Part shown: positions 37,065 through 47,828 of the stretch, piece by piece
How the letters are laid out: every line of letters begins with the position of its first letter
Numbering within the stretch: the first letter of the stretch is position 1
DNA from: Tetracentron sinense
Taxonomy: Eukaryota > Streptophyta > Magnoliopsida > Trochodendrales > Trochodendraceae
DNA length: 64,000 nt
Assembly: GCA_015143295.1 (NCBI GenBank)
Contig: CM026570.1
Location: forward strand, 7,030,047-7,094,046
Direction: 5' to 3'
Made by a program: the position numbers and the translations under genes
Notes under the pieces: generated by a model
What the model was told of the DNA's origin: nothing
The model's database searches: none
Seen by the model: only the letters and a program-made list of their open reading frames with translations

Positions 37065-37317
37065 TTATTGATGTCATGAGAGTACGCCAATATTCCTTAT
37101 TTTGAACATAAACTTAATTTTAATCCAAAAATAAACATTAATTAACAAAACATAAATTGAAAAAAAAATATTCTCAACTATTCACTCATAAACAAATGTC
37201 TTTCAAACATCACATTCACACGGGTTACTCACCAGAGAGATAGGAAGAAGACCCACTAGCACTAAACATTTTACAAGCCTAGTGAAATTGGGTAAAATAG
37301 TAAAAGTGGATTCGTAA

Positions 37318-38355
37318 GGTCCCGTTTGATTGCACTTCCGTTTTCTGTTTTAGTAAACATGTATCTGTTTTGGTAAACGTGTATCTATTTTTGGTTTTTA
37401 AAAATTAATAGTAAAATTTTTGAAAATCAAGGTAACAGAAAAAATTTTTACCGATGTTTTTGGAAACATAAAAGAAAAACATAACCACTGCACCACCACT
37501 CTAACACAATCACTACTCCACCACCACCACTCACCACCCATCACCACCACCACCACAACCACTCCACTACCACCAACATCACCACCACCGCCACCACAAT
37601 CACCACCACCACCCATCACCACCACCCCACCACCCATTACCACTGACCACCACCACAACCACTCCACCACCAATGCCACCAACACCACTCAACCACCACC
37701 AACATCACTACCACCCACCACCATCATTCCACCACCACCCCCCCACCACCACCACAACCACTCCACCACCAACACCACTCAACCACCACCACCACCCCAC
37801 CATTACTCACCACCCATCACCACCACTTCACCACCCACAACCACTCCACCACCAACGACACCAACACCACTCAACCACCACCACAATCACCACCACCACC
37901 CATCAACACCACTACACCACCCACCACCACTCCACCACCCACCACCACCACCACCACCCCAACACCACTCAACCACTGCCACCACCCATCACCACCACCC
38001 CACTACCACTCACCACCACCACCACCCCACTACCACTCATCACTCCACCACCACTCCACCACCCACCACCACCACAACCACTCCATCATCAATGCCACCA
38101 ACACCACTCAACCGCCACCAACATCATCACCATCATCATTACCACCACCACCACTATGGATTGGAATTGCTTACTCATTATTATATTCATCATATTTCTC
38201 AAACGTGTTTTTTTGTTTTTTATTTTTTAAAACAAATAACAGGTTGTAATGCCAAACATATTTTCTACTTAAAAAAATTGAAAACAGAAACTTATTTTCA
38301 GTTTTAAAAAACATAAAACAAAAATAGAAAAACGGAAGTGTATCCAAACGGCCCC
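37318..38355. mobile_element. PIF/Harbinger-type MITE carrying a CCA minisatellite
   Basis: The termini GGTCCCGTTTGATTGCACTT and GGGGCCGTTTGGATACACTT (right, reverse complement) continue inverted through CCGTTTT. TAA flanks both sides (37315-37317 and 38356-38358), the Harbinger target site. About two thirds of the element is a CCA-rich minisatellite. Confidence 0.72.
37490..38155. repeat. CCA/CAC-rich minisatellite
   Basis: About 660 bp of CCACCACCACAACCACTCCA- and CACCAACACCACTCAACCAC-type units, strand-asymmetric with almost no G on the plus strand. It opens a 295-codon frame at 37420-38304 made of His/Thr/Pro repeats (HHHNHSTTN, HHPPPPLH). A second frame overlaps it. These are low-complexity frames, not genes. 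Confidence 0.9.
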
Positions 38356-38530
38356 TAAGTTAACAGTGTTAACTTTAAACACTGACAAGGGAGGTTTCTA
38401 AAATTTCGCCAAACCTCATGGGAGGTTAGTAATTTACCCAAAAAAAAATTTAACCTTAATTTAATTAAATTTAACCATAGTTAATGAGATGTTAAAAGAG
38501 ACATGTGAACATGGTGGTCAGCTTGTAAAG

Positions 38531-39690
38531 GGATTTTGCGGTCCTTTCCTTATTAGTCCGACTTGTAAAAATGCACATATTCAAGAAAATGTTTAAATGA
38601 GTCCAAACATCACTCGAGAGTCTTTCAAACTTTCAAATGCTTCCATAACACTTTAGTTGGCGTGCACAAAAATATGTGATGTTATTGAGTGTTGCTGATA
38701 AACTCCTCACCAACAACTACCGAAGAAAATCTCAAGTCTTTAATTATCTGCCACCTTCTTGCTAACGAAATCTAACCTATGGATACCTTACACATGGAAG
38801 AAGAAAGTAACTTTTTCATGCAGTTGAACTTCCTATAAAAATTAGAATTACTAGAATAATTTTTAAGAGAGATTAAATACCGTGCCACAGATGATTTTCT
38901 TCATTTCATTTGATTATGGCGCGAAGCTGTAGATGATCTTCAACTACTAATTCAAAACATGACCCCATCCAAGACATTTAAATTAGATTTGGTAGAGAAG
39001 ACCTTTCCATCTTTATTCGACAATTTTCAAGTCAAAATTCAAGACACCCCATAATTTTTTTTTAATTACTGTGAGGGATAAAATTCGTAAAAATGAGTAA
39101 AAAGAAGGGGTATAATAGGAATTTCTCACTCTAGCAAATTCTAACAATTTAGCCGACATAAGCCCACTTGGGCTATGTGCTGGCTCACTTGAGTGTTGTC
39201 TGACAGGTGACCTCATCATGACTACACAAGTCATGATGACTCTAAATGCCTATAAATAAGCAAGAATCACCAGAAAGAAGAAGATGATGGTGTGAAAGGG
39301 AAGAGAGGAAATAAATGGCAGAAGAAGAAGAGGAAGAAGGAGATCTGAGAAGCTTGAGTCATTCACACCCCTACCCCGAAGGGCTATGCAGGCGGCCACT
39401 CACCTGATTCTCTCATCTTCCTTTGGTGTTATCCGGCTACTTGATGCTCTTTATGGCCTCACAATCTATTATGGTCACCGGATTCTCTCAAATAGGCCAT
39501 GAATAGTGCCGAATCCGTTGTAGCGTTGTCTGCTGTGAAGAGTGCCGAATACATTGTCACGTTGTGTTGTGAATAGTGCCGAGCTCGTTATCCGTTGTCT
39601 GATGTACAACGTACCCGTTGTCTGATGCACAACGTACTCGTTGTTTGATGTACAACGTATACGTTGTCAGAGCTATGTTATCCGAGCTAT
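38531..39690. other. Intergenic, no gene recognised
   Basis: There is no supported coding sequence. A TATAAATA at about 39252, followed by a purine-rich GAAGAAGAAGA zone at 39260-39345, looks like a promoter and leader, perhaps of the retroelement LTR to which the downstream tandem repeats belong. Confidence 0.35.
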
Positions 39691-39985
39691 GTTATCCGAG
39701 CTAGAGCTACGTTGTCGGTGCCTTAATCCGAGCTACGTTGTCAGAGCTACGTTATCTGTGCCTTATCTGAGCTACGTTGCCAGAGCTACGTTGTCTGTGC
39801 CTTATCTGAGCTACGTTGCCAGAGCTACGTTGTCTGTGCCTTATCTGAGCTACGTTGCCAGAGCTACGTTGTCTGTGCTTTATCTGAGCTACGTTGCCAG
39901 AGCTACGTTGTCTGTGCCTTATCTGAGCTACGTTGTCAGAGTTACGTTGTCTGTGCCTTGTCCGAGCTATGTTGTCTGAGCCATA
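39691..39985. repeat. 39-bp tandem repeat
   Basis: Six full units start at 39730, 39769, 39808, 39847, 39886 and 39925, each GAGCTACGTTGCCAGAGCTA, CGTTGTCTGTGCCTTATCT. Each unit contains two GAGCTACGTTG words, so it grew from a roughly 19-bp half unit. The 39-bp period keeps a frame open (YLSYVARATLSVP repeated), but there is no sign it is a gene. Confidence 0.9.
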
Positions 39986-40415
39986 TTCTTTGTACCTCTT
40001 GAGCTACAATCTCCAGAGCATAACACCAGAGCTCGTCCTCAAGTGCATATACCCAGTGACCTCACGATAAGTATCTTTATACTATTATGTTCATATGTTC
40101 ATGTGCTTGTGCCTTATACTGACTTTACCATCGGAGTACAGGTCAGGGTGTCACACCCTCCACTCCAACCTTCTACCGGTAAACCAAAGCGTGTGTGGAG
40201 CTGTAGCTGACGCGTGTTCGTGACGGTGTCTTATCCGAGCTACGTTGTCTGAGCCATATTCTTTGTGCCTCCTGAGCTACAATCTCCAGAGCATAACAGC
40301 AGAGCTCGTCCTCAAGTGCATATACCCAGTGACCTCACGATAAGTATCTTTATACTATTCTGTTCATATGTTCATGTGCTTGTGCCTTATACTGACTTTA
40401 TCATCGGAGCTTATT
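39979..40415. repeat. Large direct duplication
   Basis: GAGCCATATTCTTTGTACCT begins at 39979 and recurs at about 40252. Both copies run through CAATCTCCAGAGCATAACA, GCTCGTCCTCAAGTGCATAT and GTGCCTTATACTGACTTTA. They are nearly identical over about 160 bp. The stretch between carries a GTGTCACACCCTCC segment. Together with the 39-bp array this resembles a retroelement LTR. Confidence 0.8.
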
Positions 40416-40582
40416 TCAGGGTGCACACCACCCCCCTCAGACTCATTCACAGGTGACGTTTTGCTAACATTCCTCTACCAACTAAGCAGCTACAGACGTG
40501 TGGCATGCATGGGATTTTTCCCTTTCAATTACTTCTTTCACATTTGTTTCATTTTCTTTTTACCTTTTAAATGCCTAGAATG

Positions 40583-41214
40583 TCTTAGGACCCATTTGGT
40601 TTGGATTATACAACTATAAGTGATTATGTTGGGGTTGGGGTTGGGGTTGAGGGTTTGGTATTCCGGCGTTGCTCCCATCTCCATTAATCAATGCCGGCCT
40701 TGGGAGCAATGGCAATATGAGGGTTTACTTCTTTTGAAACCCTAGAATGAGAGTCAAAGGAAAAGAAAAAAATCAAAAAAGGAGGAAGAGGGAGGAAGGA
40801 AGAGTTACCGACTATGAAGGAGCCGATCTCTGATGGATTGAATGATAGAGAGTGTCGGGGCAGGCTACGATCACGGAAGAGGAGATGAGGGAGATGGGTT
40901 CTCTTGTTTCTTTTGTCTCTCTCTTGTGCAAAAAATACTTTTAAAATAAAAAAATCCCTTTTATACTGTCGTAAGTGGCCCATTCCATCGACTGCGTGTG
41001 GAAGTCATAAGATGCGACTTCCCACAAAAGCCAAGGTCTCTAGCTTTCGTAGGAAGTGAATTTTGCGATTTCCTCCGACTTCCTACTTTGGCGGGAAGTC
41101 ATTTTCGCCATTGAAAGCTAAACGTTAATTTTGTGGGTTTTTGACTTTTAAAAGGTAAAAAATCACCCCAAAAGTCTATCCAAACACAAACACAACCTAA
41201 GCGTTTCTGACAAT
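40583..41214. mobile_element. Putative TIR DNA transposon
   Basis: CTTAGGACCCATTTGGTTTG at the left and CTTAGGTTGTGTTTG...GGATAGACTTTTGG at the right (reverse complement) are imperfectly inverted. The right 200 bp (GACTTCC..TTTGGCGGGAAGTC, AAAAGTCTATCCAAA) is related to 45060-45300. A (GGGGTT)3 run lies near 40630. No convincing target duplication. Confidence 0.4.
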
Positions 41215-41663
41215 TGTAATCCACATTTTGTCGATAAGCCAATTATCTAGTAATTTTTTAAAAATATATATTTTGATATTTTTGGGGTTTTTTTTTTTTT
41301 TTGAGGAATCTCTCTCAAACTTAATAAGGTTGCCAATGGACCAAATTGGCTTGCAGCCCAAACAAGCCCAACTCGCTCTAGGTCCGACATGATTACTTAG
41401 TTGTGAGGCTTAGGCCCAGGGGCTAGTTGGACTGGAGCTTTTAACCGGGTTTGGCCTAGTCCGATTATTAAAAACCTAAAAATCAGTATATTTTTCATTC
41501 ATGTTTCTTAGGCTGGCCGGCTGCCCAAGCCTGGCCCATTTATTAATCCGGCCCAAGCCGGCTCAGCCCGTTGACATTCCTAAACTTAATGAATCTTGTA
41601 GGCCTTATTGTGTGTAAATTTGAACGCATACAATAATTTTCAGAGTCTTAAAGTGCATAAGCG

Positions 41664-42140
41664 TAGGGCTGTCAACGGATCGGATTCGGACCGGATCTGC
41701 CTAGATCTGAATCCAATCCGATTAAGAATCCGACTGATCTGAATCCGATCCGAGATCCGTCGGATCATGAAGTAACCGATCCGAATCCGATCCGATTATA
41801 TATCGTCCGATCCGAGTAAGGTTATTTTTTTTAAAAAAAATCTATTTTAATAATAAAAAATCTAATAATACCTTAATTAATACTAATTAATGTTAATTTT
41901 TTTTAAAATTAATATTTTATACATAGAAAATCTAAATAATATATTTAAAATAATTAAAAATTATTATTATTATCGGATCGGATTTTAATCGGATCGGATC
42001 ACCCTATATCCAGATCCGATCCGATTATAATCGGATTCCACCGATCCGATCCGACGGATCACATATAGGGTCCAAAGTCCGGCTAATCGGATCGGATTCG
42101 GATCGGATCCGGATCATGATCCGGTCCATTGACAGCCCTA
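41664..42140. mobile_element. hAT MITE built of CGGATCGGAT words
   Basis: The element is 477 bp with inverted ends TAGGGCTGTCAACGGATCGG and TAGGGCTGTCAATGGACCGG. The exact 8-bp target duplication CATAAGCG lies at 41656-41663 and 42141-42148. TAGGGCTGTCAA ends plus an 8-bp TSD are typical of plant hAT MITEs. The body is dense in GGATCGGATTCGGATCGG and its complement ATCCGATCCGA, around an AT-rich middle, so it can fold extensively. Confidence 0.9.
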
Positions 42141-42148
42141 CATAAGCG

Positions 42149-42899
42149 GTTATGATCCACAATAATCATCTCCCAACGAAATTATAGAACCATCGATTAT
42201 TTCCATAGTCGTCTATTACATAATCGGATATGACGAGTCAAACCAAACACTATTATCTGGCATAATCTGGATACAAGTGGTTTAAGTCTCAAATAAAAGT
42301 TTATGACAAGCAAACGAACCCTTAAGCTTTATTGGATTAATCTAACATAGTATGTGAACTCCCCACCCATGTCAAAACATTGTTGTCAAATAGACTATAC
42401 CTAACCTAACAATTTCAAAATGATAAAAACAAAGATCTGCTTCCTATATGGCATTCCCAGTGAGTTTAGTCAAATTTGGATGGTGTTGACTGGTGAGAGT
42501 GAGGCCCACCAAATAGACTAAATTACATGGCCCATGAGGTGAGAGTGAAGCCCACCAAATAGACTGCATTACATGGTCCATGAGGACGGATTCAACAAAA
42601 TGGTTGAAAGTGGAGCATGCATGTAGCAGTTGACAGTGTTTGGATGAGACTAAGTACTAGACATTTGTTTTTTTACTTTGAACAGGCCTTGTGGTGGGAT
42701 CGTGACCTAAAAAGAATACTAGGAGTATATATAAATAATCAAATGGGTCTAACCAGAGTTATGAAATGTTGACTCGACCGAACCCTGGAATCCATAACGC
42801 GTAAAACTGGAGGAATCCATGACGCGTAAAACTGGATCTTTCTATATGGATTAAGACTGTTTTAAAAAATAAATTAAAATCCCATTAAGTTTATTTTTA
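42149..42899. other. Intergenic, no gene recognised
   Basis: A short duplication, CCCACCAAATAGACT...ACATGG(C/T)CCATGAGG, occurs at about 42507 and 42550. Another, GAATCCATAACGCGTAAAACTGGA, recurs near 42787 and 42812. No coding sequence was seen. Confidence 0.5.
42864..42879 (-). terminator. Pol III terminator of tRNA-Ala
   Basis: On the minus strand, TTTT (42879-42876) and TTTTTT (42869-42864) follow the tRNA 3' end by about 20 nt, the usual RNA polymerase III stop signal. Confidence 0.6.
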
Positions 42900-42972
42900 T
42901 GGAGATGCAGGGGATCGAACCCTGTACCTCTCGCATGCAAAGCGAGCGCTCTACCATTTGAGCTACATCCCC
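42900..42972 (-). tRNA. tRNA-Ala (anticodon TGC)
   Basis: A 73-nt intronless cloverleaf. The acceptor GGGGATG pairs with CATCTCC and discriminator A73 lies at 42900. The D-arm region is GTAGCTCAAATGGTAGAGC (A box). The anticodon stem is CTCGC/GCGAG with loop TTTGCAT, giving TGC. The T arm contains GGTTCGATCCC (B box). The acceptor stem has the G3:U70 wobble pair, the identity element for alanyl-tRNA synthetase. CCA is not encoded. The perfect stems suggest a working gene. Confidence 0.96.
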
Positions 42973-43429
42973 ATTTAATGACTACAACTGCTAAATGCTA
43001 ATATTTAACTTTATTCGTAATGGGCTTCCACATATTAAAATAACAGTAAATTTGTAGCATGCTACTATCATGGGTTTCTAACTTTCAATTATATGCATCA
43101 ATGGGCCTAATTCAGAAGCTCTTCTACCTCAATATAACTTTTAACTTTTCTGCTGAACCATTGTTCTTGTATCATCAATATTCAATTCATATGACGTGAG
43201 AATCATTCAATCGTGTTGATATTGGCCCAGATTTCTAATAATACCCATTAGACTAGCTGAACAATCATGGTCTGGTATACAGACTAAACTGGAAGATGGG
43301 TACCCATTAACACCGTGTAAACACCTGAAAAGTTCATAAACGCAGCCATGGAACCTCCATACTTGACTTGAGCAAAGCAAGGAGTTCTCTTTACAGGAAT
43401 TCCCAAATCAATGATTGAGACTTAGGCCT

Positions 43430-43965
43430 TGTTTGGTTAAACTTCTCTAAGGAGAAAAAAACTTCTTAGGAAGTACTTCGGAGGAAGCAACTCGTAAATA
43501 AATCTTCAAAAATCATTCTAGAAAAAAATTAATGTTTGGTTTACATATGTGAAAAGTTACTCTTGTAAATTTAAAAATCAAGCATATTGTTTGGTTTGCA
43601 CTTTTGAAAAGTTACTCCTAAATGCTAATATGTGATTAATTTTTTTCCTTTTGAAAAAAAAAATCTCTCTTTCATTTATAATAAAAACACAAAATAAATA
43701 TATATATAAAATAAATGAGTTTGTTAAGATATTTCAAATAGGGTTGAAGCCCTAATTGAGATTGAGATTTAAATGATTATTCATCGCATGAAGAAGTCTA
43801 GAAAAGAATATATGAGATTAGTTTGTTGATAATAACACAGATTACTTGAGGAATGATTCAATAGTACCATATTAAACACTTTTTTTTTCTAATTTATTAT
43901 GGGCAGATTAAACCTGTTCAAATAAGAATTTCATTCCATTATGTTGATACTTTGGTATGAGAAGT
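43430..43965. other. Possible transposon left end, otherwise unassigned
   Basis: TAGGCCTTGTTTGGTTAAAC at 43432 has the look of a Harbinger/hAT-type terminus and is followed by repeated AAAAGTTACTC(C/T)T words. A matching right end was not established. Confidence 0.3.
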
Positions 43966-44185
43966 AGATATCGGACCGCACATACGCCTATGTGGGGGAA
44001 TGCACGGTCTTCATTGTCCTATGCCCCTTAACCCACCTCTAGTGTTCACCCATCCATCCTTGGTTTTTAGAAAAAAAGATATTAACCTTAATTTACTTAA
44101 GCTTAACCATAGTTAAAATGGGTAAAGGAGGCACGTGGACACGATGGTTTTCCTGCATAGGAGAATGTGCAGCCCCGTAATCACT
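43966..44185. mobile_element. Foldback MITE
   Basis: CGGACCGCACATACGCCTATG near 43974 is inverted relative to CATAGGAGAATGTGCAGCCCCG near 44155. The core carries the shared ATTAACCTTAATTTACTTAAG and CTTAACCATAGTTAAA words. No target duplication was confirmed. Confidence 0.55.
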
Positions 44186-44206
44186 ACTCCTTTGGTATAA
44201 AGGATA

Positions 44207-44570
44207 GAGATCGAATCCTAAATAATTGCGATTGAACTCCAAAAGAGTTTAATTGCATCCACAGGCCAACACATGTCCCTTTTAACCCCTATTAATTGTA
44301 CTTAAGATTCACTAACCCTTGTGGTTCAATGATATAATCTTGTTTTTTTTAATTAAAAAAAATAAAATTAACTATGGTTAAGAATTTTTAACCCTTAAGG
44401 CTAATTTTTAAAATATTTTTTCCCTAAAAACCTAAGTTATATTATTAAACTCCAAAGGTAGGTGAATCTTAATCATCACCCTTAATAGAGATTAAAAGGG
44501 ACACGTGTTGACTTGTGGGTGCAATTGAACTCTCCCCAAGTTCAATTGCAATTGGCTGTGATGAGATCTC
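44207..44570. mobile_element. MULE-type foldback MITE, copy 1
   Basis: Arms of about 75 bp are inverted: GAGATCGAATCCTAAATAAT, TGCGATTGAACTCC, ACATGTCCC on the left and the complement of ACACGTGTTGACTTG, GGCTGTGATGAGATCTC on the right. The flanking 9-bp duplication TAAAGGA(T/C)A lies at 44198-44206 and 44571-44579, with one mismatch. Confidence 0.78.
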
Positions 44571-44585
44571 TAAAGGACAAGGGTC

Positions 44586-44936
44586 GAGATCGAATCACAA
44601 CCAATTGCGATTGGATTCGGGGAGAGTTCAATCGTATCCACAAGTCACCACGTGTCCTTGTTCACCCCGATTAACCGTGGTTAAGATTCATTAATCCTTA
44701 GGTTCAACAATCTAACATTGGTTTTTAGAAAATATTAATCCTAAGGTTAAAAATTATTAACTAGAGTTATATTTTTTTTAAAAAGGTTTTTTCTAAAAAC
44801 CAAAGTTAGAGTATTGAACCCTAAGGGGTATTGAATCTTAACCATGATTAACCGTGGTGAACAGGGCATGTGGTGACTTGTGGATGCGATTGAACTCTCC
44901 CCCCGAATTCAATCGCAATTGGCTGTGATCAATCTC
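44586..44936. mobile_element. MULE-type foldback MITE, copy 2
   Basis: It has the same arms as copy 1 (GAGATCGAATCACAACCAAT, TGCGATTGGATTCGGGGAGA). Flanking 9-bp duplications ACAAGG(G/A)TC lie at 44577-44585 and 44937-44945, with one mismatch. It inserted next to the right target duplication of copy 1. Confidence 0.78.
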
Positions 44937-45054
44937 ACAAGGATCATCTTAATTCTTAAGGAAAAAAAGAAAAAAAGAAGACAAAGGTCATCATTACTGC
45001 ACAAGTTTTGTAAGGACTACGGAGTGGGGTCAAAAGAGGGTTTATAAAACAAAA

Positions 45055-45305
45055 CAAATTGTCGTAAGACACACCCTTCCGTCAACTTCCCGCCAAAGTG
45101 AAATTCACGGCTTCCCGCAGAAGCAACCCGGCACTTGCTTTCCGGGGAAGTAAATATTTTGACTTTTGTTAACTTTGACCTTTTGTGGGAAGTCGGTAAC
45201 TAGTGGTTAGTTATTAACCAAACATGGTTTTTGACTTCTTGAAATGAAAAGTCACCAAAAGTCAATTGAAAAGTCTATCCAAAGGCTACCTTAGTTTTGG
45301 TGTGC
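45055..45305. repeat. Dispersed repeat related to 40960-41214
   Basis: GTCGTAAGACACACCCTTCC, AACTTCCCGCCAAAG and a closing AAAAGTCTATCCAAA parallel the right part of the putative transposon at 40583-41214. It is probably the right end of another member. Confidence 0.5.
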
Positions 45306-47297
45306 CACCCCAGCTTCAGCTTCCGGTCACTGCATTTGTATGATGCTTAATCTGAACCCAGTCACCTATCGGTCAACTTATCCTGGCGATCATGTTTCCA
45401 CTAGTTTTAACAGTACTCAATAAACAAAGAACCTTTCATTAGCTAGGTGAGATAATATCAACAGATCATCACTAAAGCATGTGATCACTAAAGCATGTGA
45501 TTTGGCATTCCTGTAAGCTGCTTTAGAAGCTGGCACATTCCCATATGATTTTTAAGTCTAGAAAAGCCTCAATTCATTAAAAGACAGATATGAGGTACCA
45601 TCAGTCATATCTAATTACACGTTTAGAACCAGTATCTCTGTTTTAACGGACAAATTACAATAGTTTTATAGCCAAACTAAGGCTCAAAGAATCAATTTCT
45701 ACAGATGACTCCACAGGCACAGAACCACTGTTTTAAGCACCATCAGCGGGGACTGGAGGGACCAAGAATCGAAGGAATAGTCAGCTAGCTGGTCCTTCAA
45801 TTGCTTAAACATCTATTCCAACAAATAGCAACAGTGAATTGTCAGAAAATACTGAACTTACCCTTTAAAATTACATTATAGCAATTGTTGTTGTGCAATT
45901 ACCATAAAAATAGTGAGTGAGGCATTGTACATTTAGAGAGTATGTGGGTGTGCAATGGGCCTTGCATCCTGGGCGCGTGTGTGTGTGTTTGAGTACAGTG
46001 TGTGTTTATTGTGTTAACCAAAACAAAAATGCATTGTATATTTGAAACAGGTACAATTGGAGGGGAGGATAAACTGCTTCCAAAAAATGTGAAGAATAGA
46101 TATAAAAATGATCTTAAGCAAAATATATGACTTACCCTTTTGAATGAACACACTCCCCATCAATTTGCAACATGAAGAAGACATTATTTCCATATGCAAA
46201 GCTTACAAAATAAAATCCACGAAACATTAGTAGGAATACTAAAGCCAGGGTCCCATTAAAAAGAAATCAAAAACTGAGGAGCTAAAATCACATATATTCA
46301 AAGAAGAAAATTTCCAATTGCATGAAACTCACTAGCCCAGAGTCTTTAATGCCAAGAAATGCAGCTGTTTACAGTTCACTGAAACACATAACAATCTCAG
46401 AACTAGGAAATAACATTCAGAACCTAAGTAACCAAAGCGAGGAGCGGGAGCGGGAGAGCGTCAAATTTTAATTTAGGATATGGTCGAGAGTGCCTCCGGA
46501 GCACCGGTAAATATATAAATAATATTTTAATATTTTTTTAAAAATTCAATGTTATATTATTGAACCTTAAAAATTAGTGAATCTTAATCACACTCAATAA
46601 AGATTAAAAGACACATTGTGTTGGCCTCAAAGTATGATTGAACTCGTGGAGAGTTCAATTGTCAATGAATTATCATCCACATAGGTTAAAATAAATAAAG
46701 AATAATAAAAAAAGTTGAAAACAAATAATGTAAAAGAGTTGAAAAGGACTCAAGTACTCTGGCTTAAGTCACAACACATTCATGCATTGATGCAGTTTAT
46801 TTTTTTTGAACGACTTTTTATGTCTTTCAGTATGGGTTAACCCATAAGAAAGATAAAAACGTAAATTTCTACAAAAGCTTCGATTTTATTGTTTATCCTC
46901 TTCATTTCATGAGTTACAGTATTAAAAAAATGGCGACATCAACGTGGAGATCGAGTTTTGCGTACTCATCACGCTCTACGAAAATGAAAACTGCGATTTC
47001 CAAAAATGAAAACCGCGCTCTCTATATGAATCTGCTCTCAAACCGTGAGAGCGAGGTTCGAGAGCGGGAACGGGTGGGTAAACAGATGGTTTGGGTTACT
47101 AAGTTCAGGAACAACATGCTCTCCCAATTCTAATAAAAAAAAATCCTACACAAAAAAGAATAGCAACATGAAAGAACTAGATGCCTTAATTTGTACTGAA
47201 TTACAGTTAAAAAAAAAAAAAAAAAAATCATATTTCATTCTTCACCCCGCTATCTGGATCGGTGCGGACACATGAAGGGACTTAGTCTTGCCTCCGT

Positions 47298-47333
<36 letters not shown>

Positions 47334-47828
47334 CCTGCAGGCAGATTCGGATCACTAGCCAACAACACGATCCATCTTGGATTTGCATAGTACAACAAAT
47401 CATCCTAATCAAACAACCCTAAAACAGAATGAAAAATGAGGAGTTCGAATTGTTTGACTATGCTGATTTGTTAATGGAAAATCTGCAAATTTAAATCCTT
47501 CATCGATTAATGGTGATCACTAGAGCTACAAGGCAACAACCTCACAAAGTTTAAGTCTTTACCAGAGCTCTCTATGAAATGTATGCATTTGGGTTAACTA
47601 CGTTCATTTCATAACTCAGTAAAAAAAAAAAAAAATCCAAAATTTAGGCGGATTGAAATCAAAACCATTGAACAAAAGATGATCAGAGAATTATTATTTT
47701 TTATATATTCCATTAAATTAATACAAAATTATGGCTTCATTGGCGATCAAACACATATCAAACAGTAATACAAGGAAGACCCATCCCTAACAGTCTCAAA
47801 ATCACAACATTTTTCAACAAAACAAACC
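45306..47828. other. Intergenic region between tRNA-Ala and H2A.X
   Basis: No protein or RNA gene was recognised. It contains a degraded foldback-MITE half at about 46500-46665 (TTGAACC...GAATCTTAATCAC...ATTGAACTCGTGGAGAGTTC). A 34-A run lies at about 47298-47331, preceded by GGACTTAGTCTTGCCTCCGTC, which may be a retroposed tail. The last few hundred bases are H2A.X downstream flank. Confidence 0.5.

Larger units (their letters stand above)
36452..38439. mobile_element. TIR transposon nested in the foldback unit
   Basis: Its ends are inverted over about 50 bp. The left reads TAAATTACACCGACCTCC, AGGTTTGGCAAAATTTCAGA and AACCTCC. The reverse-complemented right reads TAAATTACTAACCTCC, AGGTTTGGCGAAATTTTAGA and AACCTCC. 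No transposase was seen. The target duplication is hidden in flanking A runs. Confidence 0.72.
36335..38530. mobile_element. Foldback unit split by a nested insertion
   Basis: The left part (36335-36451: TTAAGATTAACTCACCTCC, TCTAATCTTGATTTTTAGAA) and the right part (38440-38530: TTAACCTTAATTTAATTAAA, TTTAACCATAGTTAATGAG) together form one member of the TTAACCATAGTTAA foldback family. About 2 kb of later insertions lie between them. Confidence 0.68.

Noticed and set aside
37420-38307. 295-codon open frame of His/Thr/Pro repeats
   Set aside because: It is entirely a CCA-type minisatellite inside a MITE. A second frame is equally open, and no promoter or conserved domain is present.
39641-39979. 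112-codon frame with a repeated YLSYVARATLSVP motif
   Set aside because: The 39-bp period (13 codons) keeps any stop-free unit open; there is no other coding support.
40626-40652. Telomere-like (GGGGTT)3 run
   Set aside because: Only three units, not the plant TTTAGGG repeat, and inside a putative transposon.
40684-40983. 99-codon minus-strand frame
   Set aside because: It is low-complexity Phe/Ser/Pro-rich sequence within a putative DNA transposon, without homology I recognise.
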